The notes beneath the pieces were generated by a model. It was not told the DNA's origin, ran no database searches, and saw only the letters and a program-made list of their open reading frames with translations. Position numbers and translations under genes: made by a program. From positions 128,689 through 192,688 of the forward strand of contig ML976701.1 of assembly GCA_010015655.1 (NCBI GenBank): 64,000 nt of DNA. Reading direction: 5' to 3'. This DNA comes from Bimuria novae-zelandiae CBS 107.79. Taxonomy: Eukaryota > Ascomycota > Dothideomycetes > Pleosporales > Didymosphaeriaceae. Positions 35,740 to 47,189 of this stretch are shown piece after piece (within the stretch, counting starts at the first letter, position 1; each line of letters starts with the position of its first letter).

Positions 35740-36959
35740 TTTAATTTAATTACTTTTACCTATTCTAGGATAAGTAAATTTTAAATATTATTATAAACTA
35801 AAGCTATAAAGTAGCGCACCAAGTTAAAGGACTTATATAAATAAATATTATAAAGGCGACGCCTAGACCTACGAGTAAACAGAACCCGCCCTAGTAAGTA
35901 ATTAAAAAGGAGTTCTAACGGATACTTAAAGCTAGTAAGACTATCTTTACTAAATAAAAAAGTTATAAAAATAAGAATAAGACTTTTTACTAAAGATTTA
36001 TATCTTAGCGCAAATAATTATGCGCAGCAAGCTATTAGCTTATAAAAAGTAATAGTTAAGAAGATAAAAAATAATCTCCCTATTTATAACTAAACTCTAG
36101 GTATTAGGAATTAATAAGAACAAAATATACTAATTCTTAAGTAAGGTTAAAGTACTTATTAACCTTTATGACACCTTTAGGCTCTATCTCTTAAATAAAA
36201 TATATTATAAATATAACATAAATAATAGTTACCCTCCCTTTAAAACCTAGCGGGCCTAGCGTTACTAAACTAATAATTAGCTTACGTAAACTACTTAGTG
36301 TGTAAGGCACTTTTCTTAATATAGATTTCTTTAATGGTAAGTTTTTTTTAGAGTTTAGTAATTTATATAGGCATGTAATTATTATAATAATAACCTAACG
36401 CGACGCTATAAATAATTTACTACTACCTTATAAAGTAATATAAGCTAGTATAGTAGACTTAGGATAAGTCCCTCTTAAGACGGGGGGGGGGCAGTTATTA
36501 GGGACATTTTTAACCTATATAAAGGACAACCCTTAGAGATCCTCTAGATCTCCCTTAGGCCCCCTATTAGACCACCCCTGGCTTAGTCACGCGCTCTAGT
36601 CTATATATCTCTCTATAGACCCTTCGACATTCTGTAAGGATTTGTCTAATATACACATCTACCCTAATCCGAATTGCCTGCCATACAGTGTCTTACATTA
36701 TACTATTTTTATATATAGTTATATCTAACGTTAATATTATATTTTTCTTTTAGTAGAAATTACGCCTTTTACATAACACGTTACTCTCCTATTTAAGCTA
36801 GTATTTTATCTATAAATATATGTTCTCTAAAGTTAAATCCTAGGCTATTATTATATATAAATTTACTAACATTATATATAAGCGCCGACTTATAGTAATT
36901 CTATATTTTATTATTAGTTAATAGTAGTTTTTATTCTAGCTTTTGGCGCGCGTACCTAG
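35580..36959 (+). mobile_element. 5' fragment of the same Gypsy family as 12396-25148
   Basis: Starts with an LTR (35580-35739, TGTAATAGGCTACACCC...) that is the reverse complement of the block 1 Gypsy LTR. The sequence that follows continues to match the minus strand left of 24970 (for example ACTAAAGCTATAAAGTAGC against ACTAAAGCTACGAAGTAGC). So it is a second copy in the opposite orientation, cut off by about 36960. An odd G10 run (36483-36492) followed by an LTR-like stretch (about 36496-36694) suggests yet another element end. Confidence 0.6.
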
Positions 36960-36964
36960 CTTTA

Positions 36965-37436
36965 TGTTACGAGCTTAAGGAACCTAGACTGTGACACCAT
37001 CATAACTAAAGATAAATAGAGGAAGGTGGATGAGATTGTACTATAGCTAGCCTGCGAGGACTCGCGGGGCCTCTTAGGTTAGTAGAAGTTACGTAATCAC
37101 GATCCGCCAAGAACCAGCCTCAATGCCGGATTAAGAGTGATCCGCTAAGAAAGGGGACAATTATCGGTTTACCTAGGGATAAAGGAAGAAATACACTAGT
37201 ATATAGTATAATAACTTCTTCTATATTATTTCTTTCCTTATATTTAACTTATATATATTCTACACGAGTATGTTCTTTATATAAACTAATAGTTATTTTA
37301 TTTATCACAAGGTTAGATTATATAGCTACGCGCTAAGTTTTTACGTTAACTTATACTACTAAATAATTTATAAAGCGCTACTTTAGCCTTACTACCTTAA
37401 CTTAGATTAGATTAAGGTGTAAGCGCCTTATAACAC
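36965..37436 (+). repeat. LTR of the 62004-62454 family, opposite strand
   Basis: 472 bp; its 3' third aligns to the reverse complement of the 62004-62454 solo LTR (shared TTAACTTATACTACT and GCGCTAAGT). Flanked on both sides by CTTTA (36960-36964, 37437-37441). Confidence 0.7.
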
Positions 37437-40400
37437 TTTAACTATCCTATAATATAATAACCAGACTAAGCACGACCCTAACTACTTTAGTAATTAAGCC
37501 TACTACTATTCTAAGCCCTCTAGCTCCTACGGCCTAAAATATAGCCGCTAAATAAGTAAAATAGATTAAGGAGCTATAGGAGCGTATAAAATAATTAAAT
37601 TTACTAGGTTATAATAACTTTTAAATAATAACCTAAGATACCCTTCCCTAATCCCTATAATAGATAAAAGGGACCTAAAACGTTCCTCACTAAAATATAG
37701 TTATATATTTATTATAACTAAAAGAAGTTTTTAACAGAATAGGACCAGATCCTATTAACAGGCATAAATATAAAGGGGAAGGCTAACTAGTCAATGCACA
37801 CTATAATAAAGTAACATCTAGAGTATAATAGTAACCTAGACAAATGTAAGGAGTACGTAAAGGAAGCCTTTACTAACTAGAATACGTTTAAAAAAGTGTT
37901 AGATAAAATATTTAATACTATTAATAAAGAATATTACGCTAAACTATAGCTATAACGTCTATAATAGATAAAGTTAGTTAATAATTATATAATTAAGTTT
38001 AAATAGCTCTAATCTCTAATTAACTAGGATGAGTCGCCGCTTATAGTTATATACTATAATAGCTTAAAGCAAAAAGTTAAGGATATACTAGTTTATACCT
38101 TAAGGGCTATTTAGCTAAAAGAACTATAAACTAATACCTAATAGGCTAATAATTAACTTTAGGAACGGTGCTAAGAACGTAAGGACAAAGAATAAGAATT
38201 TATAAAAAAAAAAGCCCTATCCTTACCTACCTAAAAAGAGACTTAGATAAAGATATTATTATAACTAGTAAAGCCCGTTAGTACAAGAAGCAGGCTAATA
38301 AGAATAAAAACCCTAAATAGACTAAGTAAAATAAAAGTGCTATCTCTTCTAAAGAAAAATAATAATAATTGAAGGATAAAGCATGCCTTTACTACGGAGT
38401 ATAAGGATACTTTATAAAAGAATATAAAAAAAAAATAAGGGTTAATATAACTAACCTCCTTAACGTAGTAATAGCTATATTTACCTTAGCTATAGATAAG
38501 GAGGATCTTACACAGGAGATCCCTAATCTAATAAAGTAAAAAAATAAATAGTTCTATAAGAATACAAACTCTTTAGCTAATTATCAGATAAAATATACTA
38601 GGTATATAATAGTAGAATATATTACCTATCCTAGTATACTAAGAAGATAATTGTGTAAGGACCGTACGCTTAGAACGCTTACTAGCTAGTAAAAAAGCTA
38701 TCAGGGATCCTAGCACGCTACCTATACTAGATTATAATAGTGAAGTAGCACGCATAAGCGGAATAGTAGTAATATATAAAAAAGGAATATTAATAATACT
38801 ATAAAAGATAAGCTAAGGTAGCTTACATTCCTAAAGACCTAGACTACTACTAGCTAAGTAAGAATTAGTGTAAGGTACTTAATAACTACTACGAACACTT
38901 TTTACTTTATTTAATAAAATACTATAAGTAGAATAGTTAGTATAGATGCTTTAAGGATACGTATAATACCTATGCCTAATAGAAGTACGTAACTAGATAG
39001 TTTCTAAAAGGTATAGATCCTTACAATCCTAAGGACGTTATAGAAGTAACTTAAACAAGATAAGAAAACCCTATCTATTTTATTTTATAAGATAAGTGTT
39101 ATCTTTAGTACTTTATATATTTAAGTCTAAAAGAGAAAGTGGCTTCCTCTAAGGAGTAGCTAGAATACTATAAGCTTATAATATATAAGCGTCTAACTAT
39201 ATCTTACTCCTAGCATGGGATACTAGAAGTATCTAAATCTAATAATATAAAGTAATCCTATAATTTATATTATTAATAATATAAGTAGCATAGGGCCTAA
39301 GAAATTAAAAAACTAAGACGCTACTAGGCAATAAGCTATAGTAATAATAGTGCTATCTTTATAGCTTATTAAGTAGACACTAATGCAGTAGAAGGGCGCT
39401 TAATTAAGACTATTATAATATATAGGTATCGTGTAAAGGTACTTATTAACCTAAGGGTAAATATATATCTAATATTCCTAAAGGTAGTTAAGAAGTATAA
39501 TATACCTTATTATAAAAAAAATACTATTATAAATAGGACTCGCGGATAGGGCCTAAATATAAAAGTATAATAATAGTTAGCTACGCCGAAAGACAGTGCC
39601 GATATAAGTTAATATTAAAGTCTTAGAGAGCTAACATCTATTTACTATTATAAAAATAGGAGACATAGAAGCTATTATTAAATATAAATAGCTTAAACTA
39701 TATAATCTATAGATAGACTAGATAGCAAGAATAATCCTACTTAGGAATTCGCCAGCGACGGCCTAAGAGGAGTCTTGGCGGAAGGGACCCTCTAGGAACC
39801 TTAGGTAAGAAAGGAGAACTACGCATCTACAATATAAGAGATATTAGTCTATAAGATAAACAGGATCCTTAAGTAGCACCTAAAGTAGGTACGCTACCTA
39901 TAAGTTAAATTAGCTAAAATAGCTAATAAAGACCCTAGTCTACTAGTAGAATACTAAAAATTCGTAGACTTATTTATAAAATATAATAAAACTATTTTAC
40001 CTAAATACTAAGGGTAAGATTATAAAATGCTACTAGTAAAAGGAGTAAAACTATAGCTAAAGCGCTTATAACCTTTTACCTATAAATAGAAAAAAGAGCT
40101 TAAGGAGCTATTAAAAAAGAATCTTTACTTTAAAAATTAAGGGCCTAGTTAGAGCCTTATAGCTTTCCCTATACGCTTTATGCCTAAGAAAGACAACCGA
40201 CTATAACTTTATATAAATTATAGATAGCTAAACGTCGTAATAATTAAGAACTACTATCTATTACTACTAATAATAATGCTTATAGATTAACTTTAAGGAG
40301 CCAAGTAGTTTATTAAATTTAATATTTAGGATAGATTCTACAGGATATAAATAGTAAAAGAATATAAGTAAAAAATAGCTTTCTACACGCGATATAGCCT

Positions 40401-40730
40401 TTTTAAATATATAGTTATATTAATAGGACTAATAAACGCCCTAGTAATCTTTTAAGAGCTTATAAATTAGGTACTACATAAATACTTAGACGTATTATGC
40501 ACGTCGTACCTCGATAATGCATTAATATACTCGAGCAGAATACTGGAAGAACACAAGGAACTCGTTTACAAGGTATTACGAAAGTTATAAAAACATTAAT
40601 TGCTCTTGCACCCCAAAAAATGCGAGTTCCACGTTACGGAAACGGAATATCTGGGATTTATTATATACTAGGAAGATATTAAGATAAACCTAAAAAATAT
40701 TATAATAATAAAGAAATAACTACTACTAAA

Positions 40731-40977
40731 TGTAATAGCTAGCAAGATATAGCCTTGCGGCTGATAGATTGGCGCTATGTACAAAGACTCAAAGCTAAAG
40801 AAGAGAAAGGGATCGAGAGGGCCGAGTAGGCGGCATATAGTCTGCCGCTATCTAGTAACTGCCATCTCAATGCTGCGACTGCCTTCTCAGTGTAGCAGCT
40901 GCCATCACAGCGTGGCAGCTGCCATCCATCGCCCTTGTAACGATGCCCAGATCACAGCAAGTCCTACGATTGTCACA
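40731..40977. mobile_element. solo LTR (or very small TRIM-like element), 247 bp
   Basis: Starts TGTAATAGCT, ends GATTGTCACA, and is flanked by the 5-bp duplication CTAAA (40726-40730, 40978-40982). It is much GC-richer than the Gypsy RT/RNase H region it splits. The 3' half repeats a CTGCCATC/GGCAGCTGCC motif about five times (40858-40932). No relative elsewhere in the window, so orientation and family are open. Confidence 0.75.
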
Positions 40978-43787
40978 CTAAAGTTAGTAAAACATATTTA
41001 ATCTTTCTTAGGCTTTACTAACTTCTATTATAAATTTATTAGGAACTACTTAAAGGTCACTACTTTACTAATAGAACTTATAAAAACAGGAAAATAGTGA
41101 ACTTTATAGAAAATAGAGAAAAAGGCTTTTAAATAGCTAAAACGCCTTTTCTTAATAGCATCCCTACTATAGATGTATAATCCAAAGCGGCAACACCACA
41201 TTTATATAAACGTATTAGACTATACGCTAAGGGCTATACTACTATGAGAATATAATAATAAGAAATAAAGATTAGTCTTCTATTACGCAAGAAAGTCCTT
41301 AGAAGTAAAACTTAAATATAAAATTTATAATAAGAAGCTACTCGCGATTATTAATATTTTTTTAAATAATAAAAAGTATAGTTTAAGGGGGCTAAATACT
41401 AAATAAAAGTATTCTTTATTTACTTTAATTTTACGCACTTTACGATAACAAAGAAGCTTAACTAATAATAAGCTAGATAATTTAAATAAATAGTAAAGTT
41501 TAACTTCCGCATTATACACTTACTAGGAAACACGAACGCTATAGTAAACGCGCTTAGTAAATAATTAGATTTAGTAAAAGAAGAAGATAGTAGTAACTAT
41601 ATTATAATTTTAGCCTACGCGAAGGATAGAACCCTTTGCTATAATAAGTCATAGCTTACGCCCGCGCTAGACGTGCGATGCGTAGACCTTACCTATTATA
41701 AACTACTTATAGCTAACTTCTAGGACTATAAAAGGCTTATAAATAATAATTAATATATATATAACTTTAACTAGGCTATAAAGTTACCTACGCGCGATTA
41801 CTAAAATAAGGTGTAAATAAGTAATTAAGTAGCACTACTATTAGTTAAAAGACTATATAAAGATAAGGAATAGGGACACATAAGGATTATAAAAATAACG
41901 TACTAAGTCGCGAATAAGTACACTATTCCTAAGCTATAGCAGGTAGTATAGAAGGTGCTAGGTAACTATTTAGTATATTATAAAAATATGCCTAAGAGAT
42001 ATAAGTCTTATAGCCTTTTACAACTACTATAATCGTCCCCAAAACCATAGTTAAGCGTAACTATAGACTTTATTATAAAACTTCTAGTATTATTAGTACT
42101 AGGGAATAAACGTCTCTATAATTTTATCTTAATTATAGTAGATTAACTTACTGCGGAATTAAGATTTATACTAAATAGGAAAGCTATATTAGTAGAGGAG
42201 TTAGCCTATATAGTGAAACAAAAACTTATATCTTAGATTAGATTATTAGATAAGTTTATTACTAAAAGAGCGAAGATATTTATATTTTTATATTAGACTA
42301 CGTTTACTATTATATTAGGCATTAAGTATAAGCTCCCGATAAGTTTCTACCTAGAAATAAATAGATAAATAGAACGAACTAATTAGTTATTAAAATAATA
42401 TTTTTAGATGTATATAAATAAGCTATAAAATTACAAGGTTAAGCTGTTACTAATAGCTTAACTAGTATATAATAGCGCAATATTAGTAACTATAAGGTAC
42501 TCGCCATACTATGCCAATCATAGATACGAGCTAATAACTTACTAAAACCTATTAAATATTAAAAGCGTCGCAAAAGATATAGCTAAAAACGCGGAACTTA
42601 TAAAGGACTTATATAAGATACTATAAAAAAATATCGCCTAGCAAAACGTGAGAATAGCGAAGTAAGTAAATAAAAAAAGAATTAAGGGACTATTTTTTTG
42701 AAAATGGAATAGAGTCTTCCTCTTATAAATATTTTTTAAAATAATATAGCTAAGTAAAAAACTAGACAACCTTTAAAAAGGACTATTTAAAGTTTAAAAA
42801 GTTAGAGACCTAATTAATTTTAAATTATAATTACCTATAAATTCACGTATATACTTAGTTTTTAATAAATTATTATTAGAACTAGCACGACTAGACGCTA
42901 AGCTAGAATTATAACTAAAACTTAAAAATAAAGAATACAAGATTAAGGCGATTAGGGATGTATAGAAATTTAGACATTAGTATAAGTTTTTAGTAAAATA
43001 GGAAGGATAGCCAGAGAGCCATAATACGTAGAAACTAGTATAAAACCTCACGAACTATAAGATAGTGCTAGAGAGATTCCACGAGGAATACCTAAAGGCA
43101 CTACAATCGGATTAGTAAGAAACTTAGAAAAATAAAATAAAAATAAAAGAATTAAAGAAATAAATAAGTCAGCCTATAACTAACCTAAGTTAGATATAGG
43201 TAGTAATAGTAAAGTTAAAGTAAGGATGCTAGTAGCTATACTTTTTAAAGAAAAAAAAGTTAAAAATCTTAGTAGCACGCTTTAGCTTTTTTAACTTTTT
43301 TATTAACGTAATCTCCTTTAGCTTATAATAATACTTTTTCTCTTTTATAGCAGCTAATGCCTCCTTTAGATTAAGGACCTAATAATAAGTCTTATAAAGC
43401 TATATAGCTATTTAGCGCTGCTTCGCCTTTACCTCCTAATGCTTAGTCTACGTTAAAACTAAATTACACTAAGCCTTTGCCTAAATATAATAAGTATAAA
43501 AACTAGTAAATAACTTTACTATATATTTTAGACCCCTTTCTTTACAGTAATTATATAAAGTTAGTATCTCTACGTTCGCGTTAAGAATAACCTTTATCCA
43601 GTCCTAGCAGCGTTAGTTAGAAGATATTTTTAAAACTTTAGGTATAATTAGATAGGTAATAAAAAGGGTAAAAAAGAAACTTATAATAAAGGCTTTAATA
43701 ACTACTTATACACGCGCACGCTAGCACCGCCGTATAATTATAAAATAAGGATAGGTATTAGGATAATTACTCTAAGAAGGGGGATAA

Positions 43788-43911
43788 TATTACGAGCTTA
43801 AGGAACCTAGACTATAGTACTACTATAACTAAAAATAAATAGAGGGAGGTAGATAAGATTATACAATAGCTACCCTATAAAGACTTGCGGGGCCGCTTAG
43901 GTTAGCAAAGT
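43788..43911 (+). repeat. truncated 3' LTR of Gypsy element
   Basis: Matches the first about 125 bp of 36965-37436, starting TATTACGAGC (RIP-changed TG). Similarity stops at about 43911 where unmutated sequence begins. Confidence 0.7.
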
Positions 43912-45042
43912 GTTACGAACCAGAAGCAAGATGACGAGGGATGGGCGCTTATAAGGACGGACGGCCAAGGAACGGGTTAACAAGTACGCTTTGAGCTGCG
44001 AAAAACACCTGGATCAACCTTGGGGGAAGGCAGCCCTGAGATGGCATGGGGTGAGAGGAGCAGGAAACAGTTTCAAATAGTAGATGCTTATATCTCGGTC
44101 AAGCAAGGCCCAGAAGTTCAATTCAGGAAGAGACCGGTTCCTGAAGCGAATTCAGATCGAGCACGAGCTGGAATAGTCAATGGGGAGGTTTACATGAGTC
44201 GAGCTAGAGGTTTCGCTTTGGATTAAACCAATTTCTACAACGCATTTCTTGCACGCGATCTGTTTCCAATTACCTCCTCCCTTATACGATGACCGCTATT
44301 CTCTTAGTAAAATATGGCTGTCTTTCGAGGTCACATAATCATGATCATGGAATGCCTCGACTTCGAGCCAAGCACATCCGCTCGGAGAGGCGCGTACATG
44401 TAGGGACTTTTCGCTTAATGCAGCACTAGTCTGTCACTAAGTTTGGGGCGGGGATGGTATCTACTTGGGAAAAGTCTACGCTATTGATTTTCTACCCTGG
44501 ATATAGTCGTAGCTCGGTCTGCACGATGCTATTCATAACTTTGCTGCTCTTCACAGGCGGAAAGTCGAATTGTACCATGGTCGCAATCAGCACCCCCAAA
44601 CTGCGGAGAGTGTGTAATATTTAATCTATGCAGGAGGTGCTTCGGACACCAAAGATGCCCGGTTTTTACCCCATTAGGCCTGGGTACCTTCATGCAGGGT
44701 GATGCATGCCATGTAGGCAAGAATTGATTATCGTTCAGCAGCCATATGCAACCAGCGTGAGGGGGCCGAATGTTTAGAAGAAAACCGCTATACGGCACAT
44801 CCCAGATCTTGGCATTCTTCCGACAACAGGGATCTATCTTACATGCATTCTACCAGGTATGCCTCGTATGGGCCCTGATATCCATGCTGCGGTTCGGGGA
44901 AACGTTTCATTTGCTCTTTTGAGGTGGTTCCACGAGATCCATCGACGCCACCCGCGATCTCAATGCTCGACAACACGATAGGGATAAAATCCTACTAGCA
45001 CGCCCCAACCACCGAAACCAAGCGCTATTACCTTACCCCATT
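43912..45042. other. intergenic region right of AT-rich block 2
   Basis: About 1.1 kb of normal composition. It begins TGTTACGAACCAGA, faintly like the end of the 62004-62454 LTR family, but the likeness fades within about 50 bp. Short open frames at 44020-44226 and 44529-44798 have no domain and are probably chance. Confidence 0.5.
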
Positions 45043-46250
45043 ATGGAGATCCCTACTGTTAAACAGCTTATGGCGTTACCGCCTGCGTACCTGGCCCAGG
45101 ATACCAGTCGGGTGCTCTTCAATATCACGACAACCGTATCAGTTGTAACTACCGTTGTGTACATTTTGTTTCTCATTTCTCGGACGTTTGCGTCGAGCGC
45201 AACAATTTGGAGATCTGGATACTTCCGGTGCTTTCCTACATCTTTTGTGTGGGACTCTAGGCCCTCAGCTATTGTGAGTCTTCTTAGCATTCCGAAACGT
45301 CTGCCGTTGAAGACGGCTGGTGTCCTGAAAACTTTTGCTCACCTCAATCGCACAGTGCTCGTCTCTGAAGGGGGCGCCGGTCGTCATGTCGCTTACTGGT
45401 TTCTTACTGACCCAACTGTTATAACAACATATCTCAAGATACAAACGGCGGCCGAATTTGTTTACGTGGCAGCATGCCTGTTCCCGAAGCTCTCGATCTT
45501 GGCCTTGTATCTCGGGGTCTTTACTGAACGTATCGTGCGAATCGTCACATGGATTGTTATTGGGGTGTGCATAGCTCATGCCCTTGCCAATATCCTCGCG
45601 TCGTTCACCATATGTCAACCTTTCGAATTCAAATGGAATAAGACAATCGAAGGACATTGTGCTAATGTTATGGCGAGTTATCGCTACGTCAGTCTGCCAC
45701 ATATCGTCACCGACATCGCCATCTTTGTTCTGCCTATGTCGAGTTTTTACCATATGGTGATTGGCAAGCGAAGGGAAGTGGGAATATTTCTCAACTTTAT
45801 GATGGGAAGCTTGTAATTTTTCGGCTCATGAAGCTTCTCCAGTCTCGCGCTGTTTGCGTTCCCGTCACAACACTGACCAGTGTTCTTTTCGGTTGCAGGG
45901 GTATCATCACCGCCATCATCCGCTTCGTCAGCTTCTAGGAGATTGACCTGGAATCTGATCCGACTTGGTACGCGCCGAATCTGATCTCGTATACGATCGT
46001 TGAACCAAGCGCATATCTCATGTGCTCCTGTTTCCCGTCTCTTCGACCCCTGGTGAGAATCGTCTATAGGTGGCTTCGCACCAAGGTGGACAGCCAGTAC
46101 GGTTCTGGTACGAACAGAACCGGTCATCACAGATATCTCTCAAAAACTTCAAGTGAAGCCACAGGACATCGATCTCAGCAACAAAGATGTTGTCAAGGGA
46201 TGGTGATGACAAACTCAACTTCATTCGTCTTGACGAGTCCGTTGATGTAG
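45043..46250 (+). pseudogene. fungal rhodopsin-domain integral membrane protein, broken
   Basis: Relic of the large family of fungal seven-helix membrane proteins of unknown ligand (Pth11/SAT4-like, Fung_rhodopsin). Helices are visible at the N-terminus, around ILPVLSYIFCVGL, AEFVYVAACLFPKLSILALYL, IVTWIVIGVCIAHALANILA and the last two helices. Family marks are GGAGRHVAYW, the CQPFEFKWNKTIEGHC loop, TDIAIFVLPM, SDPTWY and CSCFPSLRPL. Introns 45274-45355 (82 nt) and 45813-45898 (86 nt) splice in phase. Lesions: a frameshift between about 45130 and 45210, TAG at 45258 and TAG at 45936. Both stops fit TGG or CAG to TAG changes. It lies 1.1 kb from RIP block 2. Confidence 0.75.
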
Positions 46251-46625
46251 ATATTTCACCAGCTTATGGCAGAGGAAGGGTCTAGCTGGAACGAAGTGAT
46301 TTTATCTTCTTGTATAATTGCGGTAGTATGATGCGTGGGAATGCGGACATGATCATGAGACAAAAAACCTGTTAGATGTGGCTACATGTTGCTGTATCAA
46401 ACACCAATGAGGAAAGCTCCTTGCCATTTCCAGTCGCTCAAGTAGTTCCAAGTATAACCGCAAAACAGAAGTCATTGTATGGTCAACACCAGCGAGCACA
46501 AGTGGTTTTGTTTGTCTAGTAATGCCATACGTCAAGACCATGAGAAACTAAATACCGCGCTTGTTCCTTCAGGCTAGAACCTCAAAACATTTCGCGGTTA
46601 CATCAAGGTTTCGCAATGCCATCGT
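46251..46625. other. spacer between convergent gene relics
   Basis: About 375 bp between the ends of two converging pseudogenes; nothing recognisable. Confidence 0.5.
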
Positions 46626-47140
46626 TCAACCTTCCATGGTTCTCTTAACGATATCCCAGTACCGAGTCTCGTCCTTCCGTAGATGTGCGACATGTGTCGA
46701 GCCTTCATATTTCTCCAATGCAACGGAGAAACCGTTGGTCTTTGCCTCAGCCGCATGTGCTTCAACATCTTTATGGTCGGTCAACGCATCAGTAGCGCTG
46801 TAGATGTACACTCGTCGTACCTCGGCGGTGTTCCCCACGTCTTCGTTATGCGACTTGTACCAGCTACCTAAGGAGTTGGGTAACAGGCCTAGGGCCATCG
46901 AGGCAGTCCAGAACGCAGCGAAAACGTAGAGGAAAGGCGCAGCGATTAGCTGCTGGAAGAACGGTAGACCGACACAAACGAAGGCCACGGCGCGAGGGAT
47001 ACGGAAGAGCCCTGGGCACGAATCGAAGATTGTGACGTGGGAGGGAAGGCGCTTGTCATCGTCGGGGTCTGCTGTGGCAGCGAATTGCTCGTACAAGTTT
47101 GCGATGCTAGAGGAGCCGCAAGCCCCTTCACTCCAGTATC
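46626..47140 (-). pseudogene. DUF829/TMEM53-like alpha/beta-hydrolase, 5'-truncated
   Basis: The open part reads SSIANLYEQFAATAD, then VTIFDSCPG, two hydrophobic segments (GLPFFQQLIAAPFLYVFAAF), YSATDALTDHKDVEAHA with the acidic triad residue, and EGSTHVAHLRKDETRYW with the triad His, stopping at 46626. This is the C-terminal half of a DUF829 (TMEM53) protein, a nuclear-envelope/ER membrane hydrolase-like family of uncertain activity. Homology begins just at the nucleophile elbow (WSEGACGSSS where the family has FSNGG). An in-frame TGA lies just upstream (near 47153), and the next gene's stop is at 47190, leaving no room for the missing roughly 100 N-terminal residues. I read it as a truncated gene. 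Confidence 0.65.
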
Positions 47141-47189
47141 TACCTCGCGCTCATTCACCATTTCACCACTACTCCAACCCCGCTTATCT

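Larger units (their letters stand above)
36965..43911 (+). mobile_element. Gypsy LTR retrotransposon, RIP-degraded, 3' LTR truncated
   Basis: The left LTR 36965-37436 (TGTTACGAGC...CTTATAACA) and a truncated right LTR 43788-43911 are direct repeats; a purine tract (AAGAAGGGGGATAA, ending 43787) precedes the right one, so it reads on the plus strand. Relics in order: gag zinc knuckle near 38380 with Cys and His turned to Tyr; protease about 39370; RT about 40150-40670, with YLDN for YLDD at about 40516; RNase H about 41200-41500; integrase about 42000-42400. A solo LTR interrupts it at 40731-40977. Caution: CTTTA occurs both before 36965 and after 37436, so the left LTR could instead be a solo insertion. 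Confidence 0.75.

Noticed and set aside
40777..41001. 74-aa frame
   Set aside because: Lies inside the 247-bp solo LTR with TG...CA ends and target duplication; the repeat structure explains it.
44020..44226. 68-aa frame
   Set aside because: No domain, no intron signals, isolated in intergenic sequence.
45265..45753. 162-aa frame on the minus strand
   Set aside because: Antisense to the rhodopsin-domain relic, whose motifs and introns are on the plus strand.
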